This document shows, piece after piece, positions 8,052-16,794 of a stretch of 64,000 nt of DNA. Source of the DNA: Enterococcus sp. BWR-S5 (GTDB lineage Bacteria; Bacillota; Bacilli; Lactobacillales; Enterococcaceae). The position numbers and the translations under genes were made by a program. Within the stretch, counting starts at the first letter, position 1. Each line of letters opens with the position of its first letter. The stretch spans positions 1-64,000 of the forward strand of contig NZ_JADOEQ010000006.1 of assembly GCF_016745255.1 (NCBI RefSeq), read 5' to 3'. The notes under the pieces were generated by a model. That model saw nothing but the letters and a program-made list of their open reading frames with translations, was not told where the DNA came from and did no database searches.

Positions 8052-8065
8052 TGAAAGCGCTTTTA
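8052..8065 (+). promoter_or_regulatory. cre site (CcpA) before arcA
   Basis: TGAAAGCGCTTTTA fits the catabolite-responsive element consensus (TGWAANCGNTNWCA) with one deviation near the end. It lies about 50 bp before the arcA start, predicting repression of the arginine deiminase cluster by preferred sugars. Confidence 0.75.
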
Positions 8066-8112
8066 TTCTGTTAGCATTGAGTTGTACAAAAGAACAGAGG
8101 AGGAAATAACTT

Positions 8113-9339
8113 ATGGGAAAAGCAATCAATGTTTTTTCAGAGATTGGAAAACTGAAGCAGGTAATGCTTCACAGACCTGGCAAAGAATTGGAGAATCTAA
8201 TGCCGGATCATCTTGAGCGCTTGCTGTTTGATGATATTCCATTTTTAGAACAGGCAAGAAAAGAGCATGATATTTTTGCCGATACGCTTCGCTCAAAGGG
8301 AGTAGAGGTTTTGTATTTAGAAGATTTGGCTGCAGAGGCATTGACTTCACAGGAAATCAAAGAGCAATTTCTTACAGAATATCTGGATGAAGCCAATATC
8401 AGCGGAACGGGAATTAAGCAGGAAATTAGAGATTACTTTTTATCTCTAGGGTCGAATCGCGAATTAATCGATCAGTCGATGGCAGGTCTTAAGAAGAAGG
8501 AGCTGGTATTGAACGGCAACGCGAAGTCATTGACCGACTTAGTGGATGATAACTATCCATTCTTCATTGATCCAATGCCAAACCTTTACTTTACCAGAGA
8601 TCCATTTGCGACGATTGGGAACAGTGTGTCGCTGAATAAGATGTACTCAGAAACAAGACGCAGAGAGACACTCTATGGAAAATATATCTTCAAGTATCAT
8701 CCGATGTTTAGAGATAACCCAATCAACTTGCTGTATAACCGTGACGACAGTACGCGAATTGAAGGCGGCGATGAGCTGGTATTATCAGATAAGGTGCTAG
8801 CAGTCGGTATCTCTCAAAGAACCGATGTGGCGTCCATTGAAAAGCTGGCACGGAATATTTTTGAAAGTGAATTAAGCTTTGAGCATGTATTGGCCTTTGA
8901 TATTGGCGAAGAAAGGAAATTCATGCACTTGGACACCGTCTTTACGATGGTCGACTATGATAAGTTTACGATTCATCCGGAAATCGAGACAGACTTGACC
9001 GTGTATTCTATCTCAAAAGAAAACGGTGAGATTAAGATTTTGGAAGAGGTTGATTCCTTGGAACATATTTTATGCCGCTATCTAGGTGTGGATGCTGTTC
9101 AGTTGATTCGTTGCGGCGGTGATGATATTACGGCGGCTGCAAGAGAACAGTGGAATGATGGATCGAATACACTGACGATTGCACCGGGTGAAGTAATTGT
9201 TTATGACCGAAATGTGATTACAAACAAAAAGATGGAAGAGGCAGGCGTGAAGCTGAATTATATTCCAGGTAGTGAGTTGGTTCGTGGACGTGGTGGACCT
9301 CGTTGTATGAGTATGCCGTTTGTCAGAGAAAATATCTAA
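8113..9339 (+). CDS. arcA: Arginine deiminase
   Basis: 408 residues, the usual length. It hydrolyses L-arginine to citrulline and ammonia in the cytoplasm, the first step of ATP-yielding arginine fermentation and acid resistance. Family motifs are in order: [10 protein letters not shown] near 160, EGGDEL near 217, [10 protein letters not shown] with the catalytic His at about 272, and the nucleophile Cys398 in [18 protein letters not shown] precedes the ATG. First gene of arcABC-arcR-arcD-argR; the cre site and a possible ArgR operator lie upstream. Confidence 0.98.
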   Translation: MGKAINVFSEIGKLKQVMLHRPGKELENLMPDHLERLLFDDIPFLEQARKEHDIFADTLRSKGVEVLYLEDLAAEALTSQEIKEQFLTEYLDEANISGTGIKQEIRDYFLSLGSNRELIDQSMAGLKKKELVLNGNAKSLTDLVDDNYPFFIDPMPNLYFTRDPFATIGNSVSLNKMYSETRRRETLYGKYIFKYHPMFRDNPINLLYNRDDSTRIEGGDELVLSDKVLAVGISQRTDVASIEKLARNIFESELSFEHVLAFDIGEERKFMHLDTVFTMVDYDKFTIHPEIETDLTVYSISKENGEIKILEEVDSLEHILCRYLGVDAVQLIRCGGDDITAAAREQWNDGSNTLTIAPGEVIVYDRNVITNKKMEEAGVKLNYIPGSELVRGRGGPRCMSMPFVRENI

Positions 9340-9359
9340 AAATCAGGGAGGAAAAAATA

Positions 9360-10379
9360 ATGACATCAATTTTTCAAGGACGTAGTTTATTAGCTGAAAA
9401 GGATTTTACAAGAGAAGAGCTGGAATATCTAATCGATTTCTCTATTCATTTAAAGGACTTAAAAAAGAAAAATATCCCTCATCGTTATCTTGAAGGAAAA
9501 AATATTGCTCTGTTATTTGAAAAAACATCCACGCGAACACGTGCAGCCTTTACAACTGCATCTATCGATTTAGGCGCACATCCGGAATTTTTAGGCGCAA
9601 ATGATATTCAATTAGGGAAAAAAGAATCTGTTGAGGATACAGCGAAGGTTTTAGGAAGTATGTTCGATGGGATTGAGTTCCGCGGCTTTAGTCAAGAGGT
9701 CGTTGAAGATTTAGCCAAATATTCAGGTGTGCCTGTTTGGAACGGTTTGACAGATGAATGGCATCCGACACAGATGATTGCGGACTTTATGACGATTAAA
9801 GAAAACTTCAATACTTTGTCTGACATCACACTTGTTTATGTGGGCGATGGTCGGAATAACATGGCGAACAGCTTGTTGGTTACCGGAGCGATTCTAGGTG
9901 TGAATGTTCGAATCTGCGCACCAAAAGAGCTGCATCCGGAGCAAGCAGTCGTTGATTATGCAAATAAATTTGCTTCAGAATCCGGCAGTAAGCTGATGAT
10001 TACGGATAATGTTGCCGAGGGTGTGAAGGATGCGAATGTTTTGTATACCGACGTATGGGTATCCATGGGTGAGGAAGATAAGTTTGAAGAACGTGTAAAT
10101 CTATTGAAGGATTATCAAATCAATATGGACATGGTGAAGGCTACAGGAAATGCAGAGGGCGACTTAATCGTGCTTCACTGTCTACCTGCTTTCCATGATA
10201 CCAAGACAGCATATGGACAGATGATTAAAGAAAAATTTGGTATTGGTGAAATGGAAATTACAGATGAAGTGTTCCGCAGCAAATACGGCAGACAGTTTGA
10301 AGAAGCTGAAAATCGGATGCATTCAATCAAAGCAATTATGGCGGCAACTTTGGGAAATCTGTTTATTCCAAAGGCTTAG
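9360..10379 (+). CDS. arcB: Catabolic ornithine carbamoyltransferase
   Basis: 339 residues. It phosphorolyses citrulline to ornithine and carbamoyl phosphate. The carbamoyl-phosphate loop STRTR is at residues 57-61, and HCLPAFHD with the active-site Cys274 is near the end; DVWVSMGEE and the SMG loop for ornithine are also seen. I use the ATG at 9360, which has GGGAGG upstream and follows the arcA stop by 20 bp; the frame is open further upstream inside arcA, but without a ribosome binding site. Being in the arc operon marks it as the catabolic enzyme. Confidence 0.97.
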   Translation: MTSIFQGRSLLAEKDFTREELEYLIDFSIHLKDLKKKNIPHRYLEGKNIALLFEKTSTRTRAAFTTASIDLGAHPEFLGANDIQLGKKESVEDTAKVLGSMFDGIEFRGFSQEVVEDLAKYSGVPVWNGLTDEWHPTQMIADFMTIKENFNTLSDITLVYVGDGRNNMANSLLVTGAILGVNVRICAPKELHPEQAVVDYANKFASESGSKLMITDNVAEGVKDANVLYTDVWVSMGEEDKFEERVNLLKDYQINMDMVKATGNAEGDLIVLHCLPAFHDTKTAYGQMIKEKFGIGEMEITDEVFRSKYGRQFEEAENRMHSIKAIMAATLGNLFIPKA

Positions 10380-10400
10380 AGGCGGAAAGGAGCAGTTAGA

Positions 10401-11339
10401 GTGACTCAAAAGAAAAAAATAGTCGTCGCTTTAGGCGGTAATGCAATCCTGTCAGATGATGCAAGTGCAAAGGCGCAGCAGAACGCGCTGGCAATGACAG
10501 CCAAACACTTGGTTCAGCTGATTGATTCAGATGTTCAATTAATTATTTCACATGGGAACGGACCGCAAGTCGGCAATCTGTTGTTGCAGCAACAGGCGTC
10601 TGACTCTGAAAAGAATCCCGCAATGCCATTGGATACTTGTGTGGCTATGACTCAAGGGAGCATCGGTTTTTGGTTGCAGAATGCTCTGGAAAGAGAATTG
10701 AAGCATGTCAACTTAAAGAAAGAAGTCGCAACGATTGTCACACAGGTGGTTGTCGACAAAGAAGACGAGGCATTCAAAAATCCCAGCAAGCCAATCGGTC
10801 CATTCCTGACTCGTGAACAAGCTCAGGCTCTGGAAAAAGAAACGGGAGCTGTTTACAAAGAGGATGCCGGCAGAGGATGGAGAAAAGTCGTTCCCAGCCC
10901 TATGCCTATAGCTATCCAAGAGCAGTATAGCATAAATACGCTGATAAACAATGACATTATTACAATTTGTGCCGGAGGCGGCGGAATTCCGATTGAAAAG
11001 CAGACCTCCCAAGGGGTGGAAGCGGTAATCGATAAAGATTTTGCTTCGGAAAAACTGGCAGAGATGATTGATGCTGATTTATTCATTATTTTAACGGGTG
11101 TTTCTCAGATTGCTTTGAATTTTGGCAAAGAGGACGAGCAATGGTTGGATCAAATGACCGTAGCACAAGCCGAGCAATATATGCAGGAAGGTCACTTTGC
11201 ACCTGGTAGTATGCTGCCTAAGGTTGAAGCAGCAGTGCAGTATGTAAAAGCGAGACCGGATTGTCAAGCGATTATCACATCGTTAGAAATGTTGGGAGAT
11301 ATTCACAAGGAAGGCGTTGGGACGAAAATAGTTTATTAA
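10401..11339 (+). CDS. arcC: Carbamate kinase
   Basis: 312 residues, GTG start with GGAAAGGAG eight bases upstream. It transfers the phosphate of carbamoyl phosphate to ADP, giving ATP, ammonia and CO2. The amino-acid kinase fold is clear: [10 protein letters not shown] at the N-terminus, [12 protein letters not shown] near 50, [15 protein letters not shown] near 175 and the C-terminal EAAVQYV region. It lies 21 bp after arcB. Confidence 0.97.
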   Translation: MTQKKKIVVALGGNAILSDDASAKAQQNALAMTAKHLVQLIDSDVQLIISHGNGPQVGNLLLQQQASDSEKNPAMPLDTCVAMTQGSIGFWLQNALERELKHVNLKKEVATIVTQVVVDKEDEAFKNPSKPIGPFLTREQAQALEKETGAVYKEDAGRGWRKVVPSPMPIAIQEQYSINTLINNDIITICAGGGGIPIEKQTSQGVEAVIDKDFASEKLAEMIDADLFIILTGVSQIALNFGKEDEQWLDQMTVAQAEQYMQEGHFAPGSMLPKVEAAVQYVKARPDCQAIITSLEMLGDIHKEGVGTKIVY

Positions 11340-11382
11340 AACTGGAGAAGCTAGGGGAAAAATAGTATTTGGAGTGATTCGT

Positions 11383-12078
11383 ATGGAAAAAATTGCTACA
11401 ACTTCTAAGTTATCAATAATAAACGAACATCCTTACTTTTTGAATTTAGATGAAGAAAATCGCACGCTTCTTGATGAAAATATGTATTGCCGTTCTTATA
11501 AAAAAGGACAGGTGCTCTTTGACACGGGAGATAAGCGCGACCGAATATTTTTCTTAAACAAAGGGCTGATTCGTATTGAACGACTGGATGACACGGCGTC
11601 ATACAACTTCTTAGAGTTCATTAGTGAGAAGCAGCCATTTCCACTGCTTGATATGTTTGAGTCTGAAAAATATTATTTCTCCGCTGTTGCCGTTACAGAT
11701 ATAGAAGTATGCTATGTTTCTTCCGCTATTTTTGAAAAGGTTGTTCAGCTGGATTTAGAACAGCTGAGACTATTCAACTCAGATTTGAATCGACTCGTGA
11801 AAAAGCAGATGCGGCGGATTCAGTATTGTGTGACTTCCAAGGCAAAGGAACGAGTCAAAAATACATTATCCATTTTAATGGAGGATTTGGGCGAACGGGT
11901 GGATGATAAAATCGTCATCCCCCATCCAATCCTCATCAACGATATCTCAAAATATAGTGGAACAACCAGAGAAACGGTTGGTCATACGATTAGAGAGCTG
12001 GTTAAGCGTAAAAAGATAACCTACAAGTATAAAGAATTGGTGTTTATTGATATTGATTACTTTCATTTGAGCAAATAA
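11383..12078 (+). CDS. arcR: Crp/Fnr-family regulator of the arginine deiminase cluster
   Basis: 231 residues. An N-terminal cyclic-nucleotide-binding-like beta barrel (GQVLFDTGDKRDRIFFLNKGLIRIE) is followed by a dimerisation helix and a C-terminal winged helix with the recognition helix in YSGTTRETVGHTIREL. No Cys cluster for an iron-sulphur centre is visible, so it is not an FNR-type oxygen sensor. The position between arcC and arcD and the fold match ArcR, an activator of arginine fermentation in other Firmicutes. GGAG lies eight bases before the ATG at 11383. The effector is unknown. Confidence 0.85.
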   Translation: MEKIATTSKLSIINEHPYFLNLDEENRTLLDENMYCRSYKKGQVLFDTGDKRDRIFFLNKGLIRIERLDDTASYNFLEFISEKQPFPLLDMFESEKYYFSAVAVTDIEVCYVSSAIFEKVVQLDLEQLRLFNSDLNRLVKKQMRRIQYCVTSKAKERVKNTLSILMEDLGERVDDKIVIPHPILINDISKYSGTTRETVGHTIRELVKRKKITYKYKELVFIDIDYFHLSK

Positions 12079-12190
12079 GTTATCAGCAGATGATGAAATA
12101 AGCAGAAAAAAAGCTTGCGATTATCTGTTCTGTAAGAAATGACAGTTTCTCATGGAATAAGTAACGACCATCAATAAAGAAAGGAGAACT

Positions 12191-12250
12191 ATGAATGAGC
12201 TCTATCGGATTAGTGAAGAGCGAATGTGTTTTTCTAGAGGGCTCATTTAT
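12191..12250 (+). promoter_or_regulatory. Leader hairpin sequestering the upstream start codon before arcD
   Basis: Bases 12191-12203 pair with 12238-12250 to give a 13-bp stem with two G-U pairs. The 5' arm includes the leader ORF start codon, and the 3' arm ends 13 bases before the arcD ATG. There is no T-run, so this is not a terminator; control of translation or RNA processing is more likely. Confidence 0.5.
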
Positions 12251-12283
12251 ATCGTAGCAGACTATGGTGACCCAAAAAAATAA
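12191..12283 (+). CDS. Putative 30-residue leader peptide overlapping the arcD start
   Basis: An ATG with an excellent AAGGAG site opens a 30-codon frame (MNELYRISEERMCF...) ending with TAA at 12281-12283, which is 20 bases inside arcD in another reading frame. arcD itself has no recognisable ribosome binding site, so translation of this ORF may deliver ribosomes to the arcD start. The peptide is not hydrophobic and has two Arg in the first eleven codons. It could instead be fortuitous. Confidence 0.5.
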   Translation: MNELYRISEERMCFSRGLIYIVADYGDPKK

Positions 12284-13721
12284 AAAAGAAAAAAAATCCA
12301 TCTCATCATTTAGTATTCTATTTATTATTATCATTCTATTAACCGTGGTTTCCTGGCTATTCGCCGGGCAGTCATTTTCACCAACTATTCCTGCAGGTGG
12401 AACAGAGGAAGTCAGCCAAGTAGTTGGAGCTAAAATCTCAGATTTAGTCATGTCTCCATTTAATGGCTTTAGAGATGCCATTGATATTTGTGTCTTTATC
12501 TTGATTTTAGGAGGCTTCCTAAACATCGTCAACAAGACGGGGGCTTTAGAAGCAGGGATACAACATATTGTACGTAAGCTGAAGGGCAACGAGCTGATTT
12601 TAATCCCGATACTGATGATTCTGTTTTCAATTGGAGGCTCAACGTATGGTATGGCAGAGGAAACGATTCCGTTTTACTCTCTGTTGGCTGTGACGATGGT
12701 TGCTTCCGGCTTTGATACGATTGTTTCAGTTGGAACAGTGATGCTGGGGGCAGGAGCGGGTGTTATCGGTTCGACGGTTAATCCTTTTGCGACAGGAGTT
12801 GCAATGGATGCGCTCCGAAGTGTTGGTGTTACACCGAATACAGGAACAATTTTAGCGATTGGTTTTGTACTGTGGATAGTAACAACTGCGTATTGCATTT
12901 TCTGTGTGATGGGCTACGCACGAAAGGTCAAAGCGGATAAAGGCTCGACCATCCTCTCCTTGCAAGAACAAAAGGATATGGAAGAATCCTTTGAAAAGAC
13001 AGGGGATCAAAACCTGGAATTTACAGGCAAGCATAAATCAATTTTGGTTGTTTTCGCCTTTTCGTTTGCCATCATGGTCATTTCTCTTATCCCGTGGGGC
13101 TCATTTGGGATTACGATTTTTGACGGCTGGACTTCCTTCCTGACAGGAGAAAGCTTTGGTGATTGGTATTTTGGCGACTTGGCAATGTGGTTCTTTTTAG
13201 TCAGCTTAGTGGTTTCATTGATTCAAGGCTTTTCTGAAAAGGAAATTATCGATACTTTTATTGACGGTGTGAAAGATATTCTTTCGGTTGTCTTAATCAT
13301 CGTTGTGGCGCGCGGGGCTTCTGTTATCATGCAGGTAACACATTTAGATTTATTCATTTTGGATAAATCTGCGGGGCTGCTGCAAGGCTTATCTCCGGTT
13401 CTGTTTGTTATCGGAGCTTATGCACTGTACCTTTTCTTATCATTCCTGATTCCATCAACCTCAGGCTTAGCCTATGTATCCATTCCTGTTATGGGGGCAC
13501 TGGCAAATAATATTGGCTTGAATCCGAATGTCATGGTGATGATATTTACAGCCGGATGTGGGCTGGTCAATCTAATTACACCGACCTCAGGCGTAATCAT
13601 GGGCGGTTTGGAAATGTCGAAAATCAATTATTCCACCTGGACAAAATTTATGGCAAAACCGCTTGTTATCATTGGTATCAGTAACCTGATAATCTTGATT
13701 GCAGCGATGCTGTTTCTGTAA
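12264..13721 (+). CDS. arcD: YfcC-family arginine/ornithine antiporter
   Basis: 485 residues with about 12 to 13 hydrophobic segments. The family is the YfcC/DcuC-like carriers: GGSTYGMAEETIPFY, GSTVNPFATGVAMDA and the C-terminal NLITPTSGVIMGGL blocks are typical. Streptococcal arc operons carry this type of ArcD, and the operon context strongly implies uptake of arginine in exchange for ornithine. The ATG at 12264 is the first possible start, since a TAG lies in frame nine bases upstream. It has no Shine-Dalgarno sequence, and a small ORF with a strong one overlaps it. Confidence 0.88.
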   Translation: MVTQKNKKEKKSISSFSILFIIIILLTVVSWLFAGQSFSPTIPAGGTEEVSQVVGAKISDLVMSPFNGFRDAIDICVFILILGGFLNIVNKTGALEAGIQHIVRKLKGNELILIPILMILFSIGGSTYGMAEETIPFYSLLAVTMVASGFDTIVSVGTVMLGAGAGVIGSTVNPFATGVAMDALRSVGVTPNTGTILAIGFVLWIVTTAYCIFCVMGYARKVKADKGSTILSLQEQKDMEESFEKTGDQNLEFTGKHKSILVVFAFSFAIMVISLIPWGSFGITIFDGWTSFLTGESFGDWYFGDLAMWFFLVSLVVSLIQGFSEKEIIDTFIDGVKDILSVVLIIVVARGASVIMQVTHLDLFILDKSAGLLQGLSPVLFVIGAYALYLFLSFLIPSTSGLAYVSIPVMGALANNIGLNPNVMVMIFTAGCGLVNLITPTSGVIMGGLEMSKINYSTWTKFMAKPLVIIGISNLIILIAAMLFL

Positions 13722-13768
13722 AAGATAGAATGGGTATAAGTATCAAATAAAAGCAGGTGAAAGGTGAT

Positions 13769-14230
13769 ATGAAGAAAAGCGATCGTCAGGACATTATCAA
13801 GAAAATCATCATTGAAAACGAGATTGAAACACAGGATGAGCTATTAGACTGTCTAAAAAAAGAGGGCTTCAGATTTACCCAAGCAACGATTTCACGAGAT
13901 ATGCGTGAGTTGAATATTGTGAAGTCCTATACAAAAGAAGGCAGAAAAAAGTTTACCTTGTTGGCAGTAGATAAAAATGATTCCGGATTAGAACAAAAAA
14001 TCAGAAAAAGCATGAACGAGTATACGCAATCAATCGAGAGAGTGAACTTCATCGTAATTATTCACACGCTGCCTAACGGGGCTGATGTGATTGCCAATTA
14101 CATGGATGAACGAAGATTTTCGGAAGTAGTTGCTACTGTTGCAGGTTATGATACGCTAATCATCGTGACACGCTCAGAAAAAAATGCGGAGCAGTTCATC
14201 GCGAAGCTGATGACCTATCTGGATGAATGA
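13769..14230 (+). CDS. argR: ArgR/AhrC-type arginine regulator
   Basis: 153 residues. The N-terminal winged helix (DELLDCLKKEGFRFTQATISRDMREL) is the ArgR DNA-binding domain; the C-terminal half is the hexamerisation and arginine-binding domain. The arginine-binding loop, usually AGDDT, reads AGYDT here (Tyr127-Asp128), so the first Asp is replaced. This may alter arginine response or make it a partner that acts with a second ArgR, as in lactic acid bacteria with two ArgR paralogues. I chose the ATG at 13769, preceded by AAAGGTG. Last gene of the arc cluster. Confidence 0.93.
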   Translation: MKKSDRQDIIKKIIIENEIETQDELLDCLKKEGFRFTQATISRDMRELNIVKSYTKEGRKKFTLLAVDKNDSGLEQKIRKSMNEYTQSIERVNFIVIIHTLPNGADVIANYMDERRFSEVVATVAGYDTLIIVTRSEKNAEQFIAKLMTYLDE

Positions 14231-14301
14231 GTATAGTGTTTTGGAAAATGAAACTGAAATAGTCCAAGTATAAAAAAACTCCTTCGTAAGAGTTGAAATA
14301 A

Positions 14302-14356
14302 AAAAAGTACATTCAGAAAGCTGTTGAGAAACGCTTCACTGAATGTACTTTTTCAT
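14302..14356. terminator. Bidirectional terminator between argR and the GlsB-like gene
   Basis: A perfect 15-bp stem (14302-14316 with 14339-14353) is flanked by A and T runs, so it can end transcription from both sides. Confidence 0.88.
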
Positions 14357-14373
14357 ATTTTCTGATGCTTGTA

Positions 14374-14619
14374 TCAATTATCTTTACCAAAGAAAGCAGC
14401 AACAACAATAACAACAATAGCCGCCCCTAAAATGGATGGAACAATGGCCATCCCTGCAAGTTTAGGTCCCCAGCTTCCAAATAATGCTTGTCCGATAGAA
14501 GAACCGATTAATCCCGCAATAATATCAAAAATACAGCCGCTTGGTTTATTTCTATTAGTAACAGATCCGGCAATTGAGCCGATGATTGCACCGACAATTA
14601 GTGTCCATAGCCAACTCAT
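14374..14619 (-). CDS. GlsB/YeaQ/YmgE-family stress membrane protein
   Basis: 81 residues and almost entirely hydrophobic: three membrane segments with many Gly (WLWTLIVGAIIGSIAGSV, DIIAGLIGSSIGQALFG, SILGAAIVVIVVAAFF). Gly-zipper helices and the G-x-x-x-G spacing identify the YeaQ/YmgE (transglycosylase-associated) family, which in Enterococcus includes GlsB next to the stress protein Gls24. No gls24 gene is adjacent here. A strong GGGGGAA site precedes the ATG. Function in stress tolerance is inferred from the family. Confidence 0.85.
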   Translation of the reverse strand: MSWLWTLIVGAIIGSIAGSVTNRNKPSGCIFDIIAGLIGSSIGQALFGSWGPKLAGMAIVPSILGAAIVVIVVAAFFGKDN

Positions 14620-14746
14620 GGTTGATTCCCCCTTAACGTTAGTTTACTCCTTTATGATAGCATAAACCAGTTAGACGAAAATCGGGCGGAGGACCTATCT
14701 AAACTAGGACTTTATCGCTATAATATAGGGAAAAGGAGGCACAAAG

Positions 14747-15298
14747 ATGCTTACAAAAGAAGAACAACGAATCAGCAAAACGATTTCTTATGCATTACGA
14801 CATAAGCCGGAAGAGTTTGGGTTGGTATTAGATACGGATGGTTTTGTAGCGCTAGATGAGTTTATTGAGAAAATGAATCATACAGCGGCGTTGAATCTAA
14901 CAATAGAACAAATACATTCACTTCTGACACGCAGTGATAAAACCCGTTGGGAAATCACCGACCAAAAAATCCGAGCGGTCTATGGACATAGCACCAAACA
15001 GAAAATACAGAAGGAGAGTGTCCTGCCTCCGGAATATCTCTACCATGGAACAGCCCATCGATTTTTAACCAGTATACTAAGTCAGGGCTTGATTCCAAAG
15101 GATAGGCAATATGTTCATCTGTCACAGGACACGAAAACAGCAATGATTGTTGGAAAAAGAAGGGATGCGTCTCCTGTGATTTTGAGAGTCTCAGCTCAGC
15201 GTGCTGCAACAGCAGGTATTCAGTTCTATCAAGAGCTGGAGGGGATTTGGCTGAGCGATGCGATTGCAGCAGACTATTTAGAAGTTATTGAAGACTGA
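14747..15298 (+). CDS. kptA: RNA 2'-phosphotransferase (Tpt1/KptA family)
   Basis: 183 residues. Family marks: SKTISYALRHKPEEFGL at the N-terminus, LDTDGFVALDEF, then the ART-like core with LYHGTAHRFLTSILSQGLIPKDRQYVHLS and ISAQR-like residues near 155. It transfers an internal RNA 2'-phosphate to NAD, releasing ADP-ribose 1'',2''-cyclic phosphate. Eukaryotes use it in tRNA splicing; the bacterial substrate is unsettled, with 5'-phosphorylated or damaged nucleic acids proposed. It is monocistronic, has AAAAGGAGG before the ATG, and is bounded by terminators. Confidence 0.92.
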   Translation: MLTKEEQRISKTISYALRHKPEEFGLVLDTDGFVALDEFIEKMNHTAALNLTIEQIHSLLTRSDKTRWEITDQKIRAVYGHSTKQKIQKESVLPPEYLYHGTAHRFLTSILSQGLIPKDRQYVHLSQDTKTAMIVGKRRDASPVILRVSAQRAATAGIQFYQELEGIWLSDAIAADYLEVIED

Positions 15299-15327
15299 CA
15301 AAGGTTCGCATAATCATCTTATAAGAG

Positions 15328-15371
15328 AAAAGTCATTGAGAAAGCTAATATGTGCTTTTTCAATGACTTTT
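15328..15371. terminator. Bidirectional terminator between kptA and the MFS gene
   Basis: AAAAGTCATTGA (15328-15339) pairs with TCAATGACTTTT (15360-15371), with further inner pairing GAAAGC/GCTTTT. Confidence 0.88.
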
Positions 15372-15374
15372 CAT

Positions 15375-16634
15375 TTAGGCTTCGGTAGGTTGTTCGTCGC
15401 CGGAAGGCTCTTCCTTAATCAAAAGTGCTCGACTGGTCAATCCGATGGCAAGAAGTCCTAAAGCTACGAGTAGTGCTGCCATACCGTATTTTCCGATAAC
15501 AGGAGAAATCATCAATGACAGAGAAGCTAATATCTTACCCAGCTGAAAAATAATGCCGTTAAAGGCGACATAGGAACCACGACTGGATTCATCAATGATT
15601 TCTGCAAGGATACTTTGTCGCGTAGGGACATAAAGTAGTTCACCAAATGAAAAGACAACAGTCGCTGCAAAAAGGATGACGAGCTGATTTGAAAAGGCTG
15701 TTACAGCATAACCCAAGCTGAACAATAAGAAGCCTATGTACATAATCCGATTTTGTCCACGACCTGTCACCCATTTAGCAACCGGACCTGTAAATAGCAC
15801 AATCATAATTGTGTTAACGGCAGTCAGCAGGCTAAGAATTCGAACACCATCAAGCCCCAGTTCGCCTAGGCTACCAAAGCTTATAGTCAGATGCTTCAGC
15901 TCTTCTGCCAAGCGAACAGAAACAAAATTATTTCGCTGGAACTCAACAGTCATGATGGCGATACCCGCTAATGTGAATAACAGGAAGCGACGGTCAATCA
16001 TTACCTTTCGATAGCTTCTGAAAACAGCTCCAACACCAACATTTTTAACTGTGTCTCCTTTTTTCACCAAGGTTTCAGAAAGCAGTCGAATCGATAGTGC
16101 TGTAGTCAACAACGATAATAGAAAAAGAGCAACAAGCAGTAAGAAAAGATGTGTTTGGAAGAACCAGCCGCCAACCATAACACCGATTAACACGGACAAG
16201 TTGTTGGCCCAATAACTGATTGAATACATGAAGGCGCGGTTTTCAATGGTGCTGACATCAATCAGCATGGCATCAGCAGCCGGATTAATCATCCCTTGGG
16301 CGATACTAACAACAAGCATCATCAAAAATGTTAGCCAGACAGAGTGGAATGCCGGGGAATTTGCCAGCAACATACCCAAATAAGCGGCTGATTTCAGTGC
16401 TTCACCGATAATCATCAATTGTCGACGACCGAATAAGTCAGTCAAATGTCCGCCATAGATACCGGCGATAAATTGGACGATGACATTGCCGGTTACAAGA
16501 ATGCCGGCAACGCCGCTGCTTAATTCTTTCGTAAAGTAAACAGCCATAAAGGGAAAAATCATCGAACCGACCACTTTGCTGAGAAACTGAATGATGATTC
16601 GTGCACGAATATTGGGGTGTAGTGTTTTAAACAT
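15375..16634 (-). CDS. Major facilitator superfamily transporter
   Basis: 419 residues with 12 predicted helices. The MFS loop 2-3 signature is clear (GGHLTDLFGRRQLM near 60). The protein resembles drug/sugar efflux MFS members; the substrate cannot be read from sequence. GAGAGGACGTGAAAC precedes the ATG. It is divergent from an SgrR-like regulator with a 160-bp shared intergenic region, an arrangement that recalls E. coli SgrR, which controls the sugar efflux pump SetA. Regulation by that neighbour is therefore likely, but inferred. Confidence 0.88.
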   Translation of the reverse strand: MFKTLHPNIRARIIIQFLSKVVGSMIFPFMAVYFTKELSSGVAGILVTGNVIVQFIAGIYGGHLTDLFGRRQLMIIGEALKSAAYLGMLLANSPAFHSVWLTFLMMLVVSIAQGMINPAADAMLIDVSTIENRAFMYSISYWANNLSVLIGVMVGGWFFQTHLFLLLVALFLLSLLTTALSIRLLSETLVKKGDTVKNVGVGAVFRSYRKVMIDRRFLLFTLAGIAIMTVEFQRNNFVSVRLAEELKHLTISFGSLGELGLDGVRILSLLTAVNTIMIVLFTGPVAKWVTGRGQNRIMYIGFLLFSLGYAVTAFSNQLVILFAATVVFSFGELLYVPTRQSILAEIIDESSRGSYVAFNGIIFQLGKILASLSLMISPVIGKYGMAALLVALGLLAIGLTSRALLIKEEPSGDEQPTEA

Positions 16635-16737
16635 GTTTCACGTCCTCTCTTCACCGGATTACCAGTATTTAATACCTGTCTATATTTGCTATTGCACTTC
16701 ATAGTAGGTTTGATATGATTATAAAAGAGGTTTTGAA

Positions 16738-16781
16738 AATTAAAAAGGGATTAAAAAATGATGTTATGTCCCCTTTTAATT
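16738..16781 (+). promoter_or_regulatory. Leader hairpin before the SgrR-like gene
   Basis: AATTAAAA-x-GGGA (16738-16750) pairs with TCCC-x-TTTTAATT (16769-16781), with one mismatch. It ends three bases before the GAGGTGGAG ribosome binding site. No T-run follows, so it may affect translation or be a regulator operator. Confidence 0.45.
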
Positions 16782-16794
16782 GCGAGGTGGAGAA

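Noticed and set aside
12083-12589. Minus-strand frame opposite the start of arcD
   Set aside because: Antisense shadow of a well supported membrane transporter gene and its leader.
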